In this document: in pieces, positions 13,347-21,312 of the stretch
How positions within the stretch are numbered: position 1 is the stretch's first letter
Layout: each line of letters opens with the position of its first letter
Assembly: GCA_044351785.1 (NCBI GenBank)
Contig: JBILFC010000011.1
Coordinates: forward strand, 1 to 23,593
DNA from: JAIYCX01 sp044351785
Lineage (GTDB): Bacteria > Bdellovibrionota_C > UBA2361 > SZUA-149 > DAOLCO01
DNA length: 23,593 nt
Direction of reading: 5' to 3'
Position numbers and translations under genes: made by a program
Notes under the pieces: model-generated
What the model saw: the letters and a program-made list of their open reading frames with translations, nothing else
Databases searched by the model: none
What the model was told of the DNA's origin: nothing

Positions 13347-14531
13347 ATGCAAGTAGAGAAGATTGAGGCAAAAGAAATTAACTTTAAGACCTCTTTGGCC
13401 TTAAAAAATTTATTTAATACATATTTTGAAAAATGGTCATTAGAGAATAGGGCAGGGTATGATGAGCTAGCAAGGCGCTGTGGCTTGACCGGTGCTTATA
13501 TTAGTCAGATCGGCAGATATGGGAGGGTACCTAGTAAAAGTGCTTTAATTTTATTAGCACTTAATTTCGAACTTAGAGACCCTAGCGAAATTCTAAAAGC
13601 TGCGGAGATACTAGAAATTTGGCCATATCCTAAAAGTGCGCATCTTTCATTTAATGCAAGGGAAGCGGAAGGATTTCTTTCTGTAAAAATTGATATGGAT
13701 GGACTAGCGAAAGCTATTCAGTCTGCTGTAGGAAAAGAAATTAGACCTCGATCTGTAAAAGACTTGCTTCAAGGTAGGTCTTTAAAAATTGGTTTTAATC
13801 CTTTTAAATTTTGGTTATTTGAATCTACGGAAAGAGACATTCACGGCGAATATAAGGGATTTTTTCCAGAAATTTGTAGAATGTTGGGGGTTAGTATCCA
13901 GGCTAAAATAGATCAGGGATTTGTAGAGTATCCTGATTATCCTGCGAAATTTGCTAGTGGAGAGTTAGATATATTCGGCCCAGTGGTTGTAGCCCCAAAC
14001 CTACCTACTAATACAATATTTACTAATCCGTTATATCGTATTGGTATGTCTGCTATGTATAGAGTTAGGGCTATAAAAGATCTTGATACACTTCCTATGC
14101 CAGAGGTGGCTGAAGATCTCTTAAACCCAGCTTATAGGATAGCTGTAGTAAGAAATTCAAGAGCACATCTTTTATGTAATACAAGGTTTCGTAGGACGGA
14201 TAAGGATTTAGTAATCTGTCGTACTACAGAAGAGGCACTAGATAGAACAATGTTAAAAGGTGTTAGTAATCCTGCACATTTATTTATGTGTAATAGTGTG
14301 GATGCTGTACTTTGGGATAGAGAGTTTAAAAGAGACCTAAAAGCAATTTTTATTAAAAAATCAGAGCTGTTAGATCTAGCAGAAGCGGGCATTGCGGTGC
14401 GAAGTGACTGGCCGGAACTTGTATCAAGTTTAAATGATATAATTTCCTTCTTATCTTCTACTGGCACAATATCTCAGAGTTTAAACCACTGGGTGCCGGA
14501 AGGTATGGAAGGCTTGATAGAGGCTGTGTAG
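13347..14531 (+). CDS. XRE-type HTH fused to a type-2 solute-binding domain
   Basis: A 394-aa cytoplasmic protein: no signal peptide or TM segment. Residues about 18-75 are an XRE/Cro-like helix-turn-helix (DELARRCGLTGAYISQIGR). Residues 76-143 are a helical linker. Residues 146-385 have the layout of a family-3 extracellular solute-binding protein (amino-acid type): LKIGFNPFKFWLFE at the domain start, GEYKGFFPEICRMLGV, the lobe switch FASGELDIFGPVV, and TNTIFTNPLYRIGMSAMYRV. It resembles the logic of LysR or LacI regulators, in which a binding-protein fold senses a ligand, but the HTH type differs. The next gene starts 3 bp after the stop. The ligand and target genes are unknown. Confidence 0.8.
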   Translation: MQVEKIEAKEINFKTSLALKNLFNTYFEKWSLENRAGYDELARRCGLTGAYISQIGRYGRVPSKSALILLALNFELRDPSEILKAAEILEIWPYPKSAHLSFNAREAEGFLSVKIDMDGLAKAIQSAVGKEIRPRSVKDLLQGRSLKIGFNPFKFWLFESTERDIHGEYKGFFPEICRMLGVSIQAKIDQGFVEYPDYPAKFASGELDIFGPVVVAPNLPTNTIFTNPLYRIGMSAMYRVRAIKDLDTLPMPEVAEDLLNPAYRIAVVRNSRAHLLCNTRFRRTDKDLVICRTTEEALDRTMLKGVSNPAHLFMCNSVDAVLWDREFKRDLKAIFIKKSELLDLAEAGIAVRSDWPELVSSLNDIISFLSSTGTISQSLNHWVPEGMEGLIEAV

Positions 14532-14534
14532 ATT

Positions 14535-14786
14535 ATGACTAATAATACAACTTTAAAAATAGCAGTTAGCTTACTAAAAGAAGGTAAATGGGATGAGGCT
14601 CATCAGGTGGTTCAAGATGATGAGAGTAGTGAGGCAGCTTGGCTTCATGGGTATTTGCATAAGGTTGAGGGTGATGTTGGTAATGCTAAATATTGGTATC
14701 GGGTAGCGGGAAAGAAGTGGAGAGAGGGTGTTAGTTTGGAAGGGGAGTTGGTTGAGATAGTGGAAAGCTTTAAGATATTTTATTAG
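14535..14786 (+). CDS. Small TPR-like protein, WDEAH/EGD/YWYRVAG family
   Basis: An 83-aa soluble protein with the pattern KEGKWDEAHQVVQ, AAWLHGYLHKVEGD, NAKYWYRVAGK, which I recognise as a small conserved hypothetical family with two helical hairpins like a TPR. Its role is unknown. The ATG lies 3 bp after the stop of the HTH/solute-binding fusion, so the two are co-transcribed and probably translationally coupled; a partner role for that regulator is inferred. No terminator is evident in the 118-bp convergent gap that follows, which holds two direct AAACGCT repeats near 14872 and 14883. Confidence 0.7.
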   Translation: MTNNTTLKIAVSLLKEGKWDEAHQVVQDDESSEAAWLHGYLHKVEGDVGNAKYWYRVAGKKWREGVSLEGELVEIVESFKIFY

Positions 14787-14904
14787 CTTAATTGTACCGA
14801 AGATATTGAAATTATGTTTTTAGGGGGAATAGGTAAATTACTTTGTTATGGCGAGCGTCGGGAATCTTCCAAACGCTCTAAAAACGCTTTTGAGTGTGGG
14901 CGGG

Positions 14905-15933
14905 TTAATTGGATAGGTCGTTGAAGAATGTGAATACGAAGATTGCAAGCAGGCATAAGACGAAAACAGTTTTCACTGCAATCAAAATCACCTTTGGAAG
15001 TTTCCTGGTAGTCACTGCTTCAATGCTATCAAATAATATGTTCCCTCCATCGAGCGGGGGAAATGGCATCATATTCATGATCGCCAAGTTTAGAGATAAA
15101 AATCCTATGAACGAAAGAAGAGAGAAGATCCCTGCTTTTGCCTGAGAGTTAAGCAATTTCATGATGCCAACTGGTCCTGCGATGTCGTCTGATTTCGCTT
15201 GGCCTTTGAAGATCTGTTTCAGGCTACCTAGCATGATCTTGGTATTGGCAATTGTAATTGAAATAGATTCTTTACATGCCGTTTTGAAGCTGGTGGGCTC
15301 TCTTTTATTTTCAAGCAGAACTCCGATCATACCTTTATCATCTTTGTGAATAGGTGTGACGGAGATAGTCTTTCTGCCCCCTTTATTCTCAATCTCTAAG
15401 GTAATTGGTTTACCAGGCTTAGAATTGAATATCGTCCCGGAGATGAAAGACCCAGTATAAGCGTTCTCTTCGTTTATGGAAACAATTTTATCACCCAGTT
15501 CCAATCCTGAAACTGCCGCAGGTAGACCTTTTTCAAAGCCGTTTATAGTTACGCTTGGTAAGCCCGCGAAAGTGAAAACTATCAGGTAACAGAGCGGACA
15601 GAGTACTAGACTGAAGAATGGCCCTAGTACTGAGACTAAGATTCGTTGCCAGGGATTCTTATACTCTAGGTAGTTGCCCTGCTCATTTACTTCTCCTTTC
15701 ATTTCGTCTTCCTCGGAGCTAGCAAACCGCACAAATCCTCCCAGAGGCAGAAGACGAATGTTGAAATTCGTACTGCCGATCATTCGGCCATAAATTTTTG
15801 GACCCATACCAACAGAAAATTCCTTCATCGTGCTATTGGTTAATAAACCCCCTAGATAATGGCCTAATTCATGAAACGCGACCACTAACCCGAAACCAAG
15901 AATTGCACCCACCACGCCGATTAAAGCGGACAT
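14905..15933 (-). CDS. rseP: Site-2 protease (RseP-type intramembrane metalloprotease)
   Basis: A zinc protease of the M50 family that cuts membrane-bound anti-sigma factors or signal-peptide remnants within the inner membrane. The zinc motif HELGH is at residues 21-25 in the first TM helix. A PDZ domain follows at about 125-200 (GLPAAVSGLELGDKIVSIN), then the third-ligand motif NMMPFPPLDGG and a C-terminal TM helix. At 342 aa it has one PDZ domain. The start is ATG 15933, with AGGAGG 6 bp upstream; the TTG at 15948 would place the start codon inside that ribosome binding site. The gene appears to stand alone; no sigma or anti-sigma gene is adjacent. Confidence 0.92.
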   Translation of the reverse strand: MSALIGVVGAILGFGLVVAFHELGHYLGGLLTNSTMKEFSVGMGPKIYGRMIGSTNFNIRLLPLGGFVRFASSEEDEMKGEVNEQGNYLEYKNPWQRILVSVLGPFFSLVLCPLCYLIVFTFAGLPSVTINGFEKGLPAAVSGLELGDKIVSINEENAYTGSFISGTIFNSKPGKPITLEIENKGGRKTISVTPIHKDDKGMIGVLLENKREPTSFKTACKESISITIANTKIMLGSLKQIFKGQAKSDDIAGPVGIMKLLNSQAKAGIFSLLSFIGFLSLNLAIMNMMPFPPLDGGNILFDSIEAVTTRKLPKVILIAVKTVFVLCLLAIFVFTFFNDLSN

Positions 15934-16214
15934 GACTGACCTCCTCAAAGTTAAACCTAATCGAAACCTTTTAGAAGATTCCCTCTACCCATATTAAGTT
16001 GTATGCGTAATTTTGTGAAAATACGTTTGTTCAGAATATGCTTGAATTAGTTATTAATCAACATGATGAATATAATAAAATTGATTTATCTGAATTTGAA
16101 ATGCTATTTTAGAATAGTATATAAGTGCCAACAACCTATTTTAATTTGATTTATTAAGATAATTAAAGCCTACACCCTGAGGGTTTAGGTAGCAGAACAA
16201 GTATTCGTATATTT
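15934..16214. other. Intergenic stretch with possible tiny ORF
   Basis: AT-rich. A 24-codon ORF (16038-16112, plus strand) encodes a Glu/Asp-rich peptide but has no ribosome binding site, and I do not call it a gene. A weak hairpin built on CCTA/TAGG and CCC/GGG lies near 16171-16192. Nothing else is seen. Confidence 0.35.
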
Positions 16215-16247
16215 CAAAAAAATAACCCGGCCAAGGTGCGCCGGGTT
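16212..16247 (-). terminator. Terminator of the 16276-16956 gene
   Basis: Read on the minus strand: stem AACCCGGC/GCCGGGTT with an 8-nt loop, followed by ATTTTTTT. A classic Rho-independent terminator, 28 bp after the stop codon. Confidence 0.85.
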
Positions 16248-16275
16248 TGATTGTCCCTTCTGTGAGCGTGTTTCA

Positions 16276-16956
16276 TTAACACTTTCTCATTAATTCCTTA
16301 ATGAACCTCCATTGAGAGTAATACAATATCCGTCTTACAACTTCCTGCGCATCAGCTACGGATTGGCATGTTATGTTCATTCCACCGGTCTCTGGCGTAC
16401 AATTCCCCTCTGAAATAATGCTTCCGAACGCATTCATTGCTCCCACTAACCTTTTGGTTTGGCGAAGGTTGTGAGCCCTTCTCGCAGTTTCATCTGGAGG
16501 AACGCCTTTGTTCCAACATGCCGGCACCGGTATCCCGGAGACTGTTACCTTCTTACTGCGGTTCTTATTCGCTACCTTAAGCTCACCGCCTTCAAAAATT
16601 GAAAACATATCCGAGCCATTGGGATTCATGCCGTTGATGCGGTTTGCGATTAAATTGGCACTAGTTTCGTCAATGCAAACAACTTCCAAAAGTGAATCAG
16701 GGTTCTCTTGATATTCAGTGATCCCTAATTGCGCCTCAAGCATCATCCGAACAAGAGTGATTAGCTCCTGTCGAATGCGATTGACGTACCCTTCTTGATA
16801 ATTGACCGTTCTCATTCGGTAACCCAGATAACAGCAAACTGTTACTGAGTTCCCTTTTGTCTCAGCCCATAGTGAGCAATCTTGAATTAGATTTTTCAGA
16901 TGCTCAATAGGCAATCCAGCAATATCACCGTCGACAGTTGGAACCAAAGTTTCCAT
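16276..16956 (-). CDS. Hypothetical protein, not recognised
   Basis: A soluble protein of 226 aa from the preferred ATG at 16956, which has GGAG 7 bp upstream; an upstream ATG at 16980 would add eight residues. No TM segment, signal peptide or known catalytic motif is visible. It has several cysteines, including CCYLGYR near residue 41 and a Cys near the C-terminus. A mid-region has a Gly/Asn-rich turn (NGMNPNGSDMF). The C-terminal half contains RRAHNLRQTKRLVGAMNAFG and a helical end. It is monocistronic, with its own terminator, and its GC content is slightly higher than that of the genes to the right. No function can be offered. Confidence 0.65.
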   Translation of the reverse strand: METLVPTVDGDIAGLPIEHLKNLIQDCSLWAETKGNSVTVCCYLGYRMRTVNYQEGYVNRIRQELITLVRMMLEAQLGITEYQENPDSLLEVVCIDETSANLIANRINGMNPNGSDMFSIFEGGELKVANKNRSKKVTVSGIPVPACWNKGVPPDETARRAHNLRQTKRLVGAMNAFGSIISEGNCTPETGGMNITCQSVADAQEVVRRILYYSQWRFIKELMRKC

Positions 16957-17153
16957 CGGTATTCTCCATCCAACAAACATCTTTACTCATTCCCCATACG
17001 CAGGGGAAAGTTCAGATATTAAAAAACCTTACCACCTGACCCTATGATATTGCAGTTCTAAAGTAAATAGGTGCTGATTTAACTATCTGTTTTTACAAGA
17101 GTCATTGATTTTGTTAAGAAAGTCAGGCTCAATAACCTTTATATATTTAAAAT

Positions 17154-17732
17154 ATGTCCTGCTGTAATAGTCATTCGATCGAATCAGAATCTTGCCTTAT
17201 TCAAGGTGTAGAGATTAAACCCCTAGTAACTCATGCGGACTCTAGAGGATTTTTTAGGGAGGTTATTAGAAGTTCTGATGACTTATTTAAGTGTGAATCA
17301 GGTGAACCGTTTAAACAGTGGAGCCATAGTAAGATGGCGAAGAACACTGTTAAGGCTTGGCACTTTCATCATAAACAAATTGATTGGTGGTATGTAGGTA
17401 TAGGAGCGGTTAGAGTTGTATTAATTGATAACAGAGAGGAAAGCCCAACTTATAGAGAAAAGTTGGAAATAGTTCTTGGTGACGATCATCATGAAGCGAT
17501 AGAAGCAGTAGTTAAAATCCCTCAGGGAGTCTTACACGGGGGAAAAGTACTTACAGACTTCGCACATCTTTTTTATATCACTAGTGAAATTTACGATACT
17601 AATGACGAAGGGCGGATACCTTTTAATGACCCTGAAATTGGCTATGACTGGGGTAAGGAAGAAGATCTTATTGTGGCTAATAACGATAAGAGGCTGTTTT
17701 TACCTACTTATGAGAGGGTAAAAGTAGGATAA
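17154..17732 (+). CDS. RmlC-like dTDP-sugar 3,5-epimerase family protein
   Basis: A 192-aa cupin of the dTDP-4-dehydrorhamnose 3,5-epimerase family. Family signatures are visible: DSRGFFREVIR (residues 28-38), WSHSKMAKNTVKAWHFHHKQIDWWYV with the catalytic-type histidine, VRVVLIDNREESPTY, and IPQGVLHGGKVL. No rml or other sugar-nucleotide genes are adjacent, so it may act on another nucleotide sugar used for surface glycans or flagellin glycosylation, since flagellin is the next gene; this is inference. The N-terminus has a CC pair. There is no ribosome binding site before the ATG, and a TATATT element ends 6 bp upstream of it, so the mRNA may be leaderless. A hairpin follows at 17823. Confidence 0.85.
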   Translation: MSCCNSHSIESESCLIQGVEIKPLVTHADSRGFFREVIRSSDDLFKCESGEPFKQWSHSKMAKNTVKAWHFHHKQIDWWYVGIGAVRVVLIDNREESPTYREKLEIVLGDDHHEAIEAVVKIPQGVLHGGKVLTDFAHLFYITSEIYDTNDEGRIPFNDPEIGYDWGKEEDLIVANNDKRLFLPTYERVKVG

Positions 17733-17822
17733 TTTCTCATTTTTTAGCCTTCCGCCACCAATTAGCAAGTTTATACAGAATGAGACCGAATCAATTATTA
17801 TAGGTTCTGGAAGCTCCTTTTT

Positions 17823-17850
17823 ACTAGAGTTGGTACTCTAGTTTTATTTC
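17823..17850 (+). terminator. Probable terminator after the epimerase gene
   Basis: Perfect 8-bp stem ACTAGAGT/ACTCTAGT with a 4-nt loop, followed by TTTATTT. It lies 90 bp beyond the epimerase stop and directly upstream of the flagellin promoter region. Confidence 0.55.
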
Positions 17851-17865
17851 GTATGGAAACGATAA
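17837..17865 (+). promoter_or_regulatory. Possible sigma-28 promoter for flagellin
   Basis: AACGATAA at 17858-17865 matches 6 of 8 positions of the sigma-28 -10 box GCCGATAA. TCTAGTTT at 17837-17844 matches 6 of 8 of TAAAGTTT, but the spacing is 13 rather than 11. It is in the right place, about 40 bp before the ribosome binding site. Confidence 0.3.
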
Positions 17866-17917
17866 AATAATTTGTACGTAGACTTTTTGGCTCGTTGTAA
17901 GCCAGGAGGCGAGTTTT

Positions 17918-18730
17918 ATCTTAGGTTCTGATGCAGTTTCTTCCATTCAAAGAAGTTTAAATAAATCTCTCTCAGAATTAAATAAATCTAATGAGCGCTT
18001 AGCTAGCGGAAAAAGAATTAATAGAGCTTCAGATGACGCGGCTGGCGCACAGATAGTAGCGCAACTTGAAGCAGAAAGTGCAATCAGTAGAACCGCTACG
18101 AATAATGTAAGCTACGGAGCATCGCTTGCCAATATAGCAGAGGGCGCGTACGAGCAAGCCGGAAATATTACGGGGCGAATGTCAGAACTAGCAGCTCAAG
18201 CATCCAATGGGACGCTTTCTGATGCCCAGAGATCCGCTCTTGATAACGAATTTCAAGCACTCTCAGCTGAACTTGATCGGGTATCAGCTACTACCACATT
18301 TAATGGTCAGGCAGTGCTCGGTAGTTCAAATGATATTCAAGTAGGTACAGATTCTAGTGCTAATTCTAAGATTGCTGTAAATATTGGGGCAGTTACTTCT
18401 AGTTCGCTTGGGCTTAGTGGGGCATCCCTCACATCTCAAGCAGGTGCTCAAGCCGCTCTTGATTTAGCAAAGTCTGCTAATCAATCCGTAGCGAGTTCAA
18501 GAGCTGATATTGGTGCCGCTGAAAACAGGTTAAGTGTTGCTTTAAGTAATCTTGAAACCTCTATTGTTAATAATGAAGAGGCTGCTAGTAGAATTAGAGA
18601 TGCTGATATTAGTAAAGAGGCTGCCGAAAGAGTTGGATATGATATTAGGGCTAAAGCCAGTGTTGCACTGCAAGCTCAAGCAAATATAACATCTTCCAGT
18701 AATATTATGAGATTGTTACAAGGAACTTAA
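17918..18730 (+). CDS. fliC: Flagellin, short form, apparent ATC start
   Basis: Filament subunit of the flagellum. The 270-residue product is complete: a conserved N-terminal D0/D1 region (SSIQRSLNKSLSELNKSNER, then LASGKRINRASDDAAG), a short middle without D2/D3 domains, and the C-terminal D1/D0 region (AENRLSVALSNLE, ending in NIMRLLQGT). The frame is open upstream to a TAG at 17879-17881, yet no ATG, GTG or TTG occurs before the conserved N-terminus; the first ATG (18179) would remove 87 essential residues. A perfect AGGAGG at 17904-17909 lies 8 bp before an ATC codon at 17918, which I take as the start. A start-codon mutation or sequencing error is the alternative. The stop overlaps the convergent gene by 4 bp. 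Confidence 0.85.
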   Translation: MLGSDAVSSIQRSLNKSLSELNKSNERLASGKRINRASDDAAGAQIVAQLEAESAISRTATNNVSYGASLANIAEGAYEQAGNITGRMSELAAQASNGTLSDAQRSALDNEFQALSAELDRVSATTTFNGQAVLGSSNDIQVGTDSSANSKIAVNIGAVTSSSLGLSGASLTSQAGAQAALDLAKSANQSVASSRADIGAAENRLSVALSNLETSIVNNEEAASRIRDADISKEAAERVGYDIRAKASVALQAQANITSSSNIMRLLQGT

Positions 18731-19242
18731 GGGTAACTCGTAACTGATCTATGTAATGTAATAGAGTTGCCTTTATCGTTGAACTCAATTTTATCAGAAG
18801 CTGCCTGAATAATTGAAAGGCCTCTTTCGTGGAGTGAAGTATTCTCTTTATTGTTTAATTTAGAGTTACGCCAGTCAAAGCCCTGACCTTCGTCAGTTAC
18901 AGATATTTTTAATAAGTGCTTTTCAAGATTTAGTTGGATGTGAATTTTTCTATTGGAAAATTTCTGTTCTCGGGATTTTAATTCTATCTCAAGTTGGTCG
19001 TTTTCTAGTAAACTCTTCTTTTCTAGGTTAGAAATTTCTAAATTGCCATGTTCATAGGCATTTTGGAGGACTTCGTCTATTGCAAGGAGGAATAGTTTAA
19101 GCTCAGCATCTCTTAGGGCACCTCGTAGGAGTTTACTTATGGATGCTAGAGCACCTGCCACATTGGGCCTAGTTGAGAGGATAGAAAATTCTAGTGAGAT
19201 CCCCTCAGATAGTTTAAATAGGTGCGTAAAAGTAGAGTCCAT
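18727..19242 (-). CDS. RsbW/SpoIIAB-like anti-sigma factor serine kinase
   Basis: A 171-aa cytoplasmic GHKL ATPase of the HATPase_c_2 type. It shows the N-box AIDEVLQNAYEHGN (Glu57, Asn61), the G1 box VTDEGQGFDW (116-124) and the G2 box HERGLSII (138-145). Such proteins bind a sigma factor or phosphorylate an STAS-domain antagonist, usually in stress or motility control. A polar insert (about 70-98) separates the N-box from the rest. No sigma factor or STAS gene is adjacent. It is tail-to-tail with flagellin, and the two genes overlap by 4 bp through their stop codons. Confidence 0.88.
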   Translation of the reverse strand: MDSTFTHLFKLSEGISLEFSILSTRPNVAGALASISKLLRGALRDAELKLFLLAIDEVLQNAYEHGNLEISNLEKKSLLENDQLEIELKSREQKFSNRKIHIQLNLEKHLLKISVTDEGQGFDWRNSKLNNKENTSLHERGLSIIQAASDKIEFNDKGNSITLHRSVTSYP

Positions 19243-19341
19243 ATTAATAGGATGTAAGTTAATTAAAATTTGATTCTATAAGCAATTGCCTACTAGAATT
19301 GTCTGAACTTACGAGTTAGCTAGCGAGTTAATGAGTGGATT

Positions 19342-20556
19342 ATGGGGAATATGAAGAAAATAAGTGCAGTAATAGTGACGGTAATGATTGTTGCGGGGAT
19401 CTTTTATTTCCTATTTGTGAACAATAGGAGTCCAGAGGGCCCTGAAACATCTTATCCACAGGTAGGGGCTGTCATAGGGAATAAAGCTGGTAATAATAAA
19501 TTATACATTCTCGCTAGCTCTAATGGCTCTGAAGCCCTTGGACAGTATATAGAAGGATTAAAGAAAGGACTGAAAAAATCCTTCTCTGAGGGAGATTTAA
19601 GTTTAGAAATAATTTCTCCTGAAATACTAGTAGAATTATTAGCTTCTAGTGATAACTTTTCTAAAGGTAATTTACTGATAGTACCTGTAGGAGAGTTGTT
19701 AAGCGAAGATCTAAGAATTAGCTTACATAATAAATCTTTCCCAACATTCTTTTATAGTGCGGAATCTTTTTTAACTTGTGTGACTGGCAATCAATCACCA
19801 TATTTATGGAATTTAGGGATAACAACATCCATGTATGCAGAAGGATATTTGTCCTATGCTTATCAGCGCTATGGGGTTTTAGCTAAGGATCTATCTTTTA
19901 TAATCTACTCTAATACGACAGATTTATCTTCTCATGAGGCTACTTATATGAAGGAAACAGCCCAAGGACTAGGTTTTAAAGTTCTTGCATCAGTTTCTGT
20001 CGACGATAGAGAGGCAGATTTATATAAAGTCCTTAGAGAAATTATTAGTTTTTCACCTCAAGTGCTATTAAGCTCCGCTAGTGAAGAAGGCCTTAGCCCT
20101 TTCTTGCAGCAGTCCTATAAGCTTGGCTTCGGATTTGAAATGGCTATGATGTTAACAGAGTCTGCATCAGAGGAAGTTTTATCTACTCTTGGCCCCATTT
20201 CTAATAAATTTATTAAGCCCAGCACCTATATTGATAGTTATGATTCTGATGAGATGAAGATGTTTAAATCAGAAGTTGGCAGACCCGTTACCTCCTCATA
20301 CTATAAGGGTTATCTAATGAATGAAATTATTCAAAGAATTTTATTCCAGTTTAAGAAAGAGGATCAATTTATAAATTTCTCAAGGTCCATGATGGCTCTT
20401 GATGGAAATGCTATTAGTGGACCGTCTGGAGCAGTGATGATTCATTCTAAAGCTAGGGGATTAATTCAGCCTTTACATCTTGGTGAGTATAAAGATGGGG
20501 TATTTACTTATTTACAGTATTTAGGTGATATGTCTCCATCTGAACATTGTGAATAG
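19342..20556 (+). CDS. Membrane-anchored periplasmic binding protein, type-1 fold
   Basis: A 404-aa protein with an N-terminal signal anchor (about residues 5-27, ISAVIVTVMIVAGIFYFLFV) and no clear cleavage site or lipobox. It is followed by a Peripla_BP_6-like ligand-binding domain (about 50-395), with a KLYILASSNGSEALGQYIEG segment, LSFIIYSNTTDLSSHEATYMKE and a YYKGYLMNEII region. It is a distant paralogue of the protein at 8628-9725. It lacks any ABC transporter partner. It is the first gene of a tight four-gene run; the hydrolase ATG follows its stop after 1 bp. The context with murF and ddl suggests that it senses or binds a cell-wall compound, which is inference. Confidence 0.8.
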   Translation: MGNMKKISAVIVTVMIVAGIFYFLFVNNRSPEGPETSYPQVGAVIGNKAGNNKLYILASSNGSEALGQYIEGLKKGLKKSFSEGDLSLEIISPEILVELLASSDNFSKGNLLIVPVGELLSEDLRISLHNKSFPTFFYSAESFLTCVTGNQSPYLWNLGITTSMYAEGYLSYAYQRYGVLAKDLSFIIYSNTTDLSSHEATYMKETAQGLGFKVLASVSVDDREADLYKVLREIISFSPQVLLSSASEEGLSPFLQQSYKLGFGFEMAMMLTESASEEVLSTLGPISNKFIKPSTYIDSYDSDEMKMFKSEVGRPVTSSYYKGYLMNEIIQRILFQFKKEDQFINFSRSMMALDGNAISGPSGAVMIHSKARGLIQPLHLGEYKDGVFTYLQYLGDMSPSEHCE

Positions 20557-20557
20557 C

Positions 20558-21310
20558 ATGATATTACATTCAAAAGTTTATTTAAAAGAGGGAGTTAATC
20601 CTGAAATAAAGATTTTAGTTATTCATGGATGGAATACAGGTCTTAAACACATTGAGCCTTTAAGTGAGTTACTTGCGAATTTAGGAGAGGTTCATGCGGT
20701 GGATCTCCCAGGGCATGGACTTTCACCTGTTCCTGAGTCTGTTTGGGGTATGGCTGAGTTTGCAGATGTTATTAAATCCTATTTAGATAAAGCAGGGATT
20801 AGTAAAGCAATCTTAGTGGGCCATAGCTTTGGTGGAAAGACTATAATTAAATTTATGTCCTTATATCCAGAGTACGCTTCTAAAATTGTTTTAATTGGCG
20901 CATCTGGTATTCGTCCTAAACCGAGCTTAAAGAAGAGAATTAAATTTACCGCACTAAAGCTTCTTAGAAATTTTATACGTTTTAAGAATACTAAGTTAGG
21001 AATGAAAATTTATCAGGAATGGTATATTCCTAAATTCGCATCAAGAGATTATTTAAATGCTGGTCCGATGACAAAAACTTTTGTTAAAACGATTAATGAA
21101 GAACTGCATGAGGAGCTAAAAACGATAAAGGTTCCTTCTCTTCTAATTTGGGGTGACTTAGATGATGAAAGTCCAGTTAGTGTTGGTGAGACAATGTCAC
21201 AGTATATTAAGGAATCGAGGCTAATTGTTATGAAGTCTCAGGGCCATTTCCCTTATATCGGGTCGGGGGTTGGCTTATTATATCGATATATTAAGGAGTT
21301 TATAAATTAG
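20558..21310 (+). CDS. Alpha/beta hydrolase
   Basis: A 250-aa hydrolase with the full triad: nucleophile Ser90 in VGHSFGG, acid Asp200 (or 202/203) in LLIWGDLDDESPV, and His230 in SQGHFPYI. The oxyanion region VIHGWNTGLKH and the DLPGHGLS motif are typical of esterases and C-C hydrolases. The start chosen is ATG 20558, 1 bp after the stop of the binding protein gene; a GTG at 20525 inside that gene is unlikely. It is 2 bp upstream of murF. A role in peptidoglycan-precursor editing or lipid-carrier chemistry is possible from context, but the substrate is unknown. Confidence 0.9.
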   Translation: MILHSKVYLKEGVNPEIKILVIHGWNTGLKHIEPLSELLANLGEVHAVDLPGHGLSPVPESVWGMAEFADVIKSYLDKAGISKAILVGHSFGGKTIIKFMSLYPEYASKIVLIGASGIRPKPSLKKRIKFTALKLLRNFIRFKNTKLGMKIYQEWYIPKFASRDYLNAGPMTKTFVKTINEELHEELKTIKVPSLLIWGDLDDESPVSVGETMSQYIKESRLIVMKSQGHFPYIGSGVGLLYRYIKEFIN

Positions 21311-21312
21311 AT

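Noticed and set aside
14872..14889. AAACGCT direct repeat as an operator or CRISPR-like repeat
   Set aside because: Only two copies 11 bp apart with no further units or spacers; too little to support a function.
16038..16112. 24-codon ORF between the site-2 protease and its neighbour
   Set aside because: No ribosome binding site, no paralogue and very short; chance is likely in AT-rich sequence.
18179..18730. Flagellin as a truncated 183-aa gene starting at the first ATG
   Set aside because: The 87 codons upstream encode the conserved flagellin N-terminus in the same frame with a perfect ribosome binding site before them.
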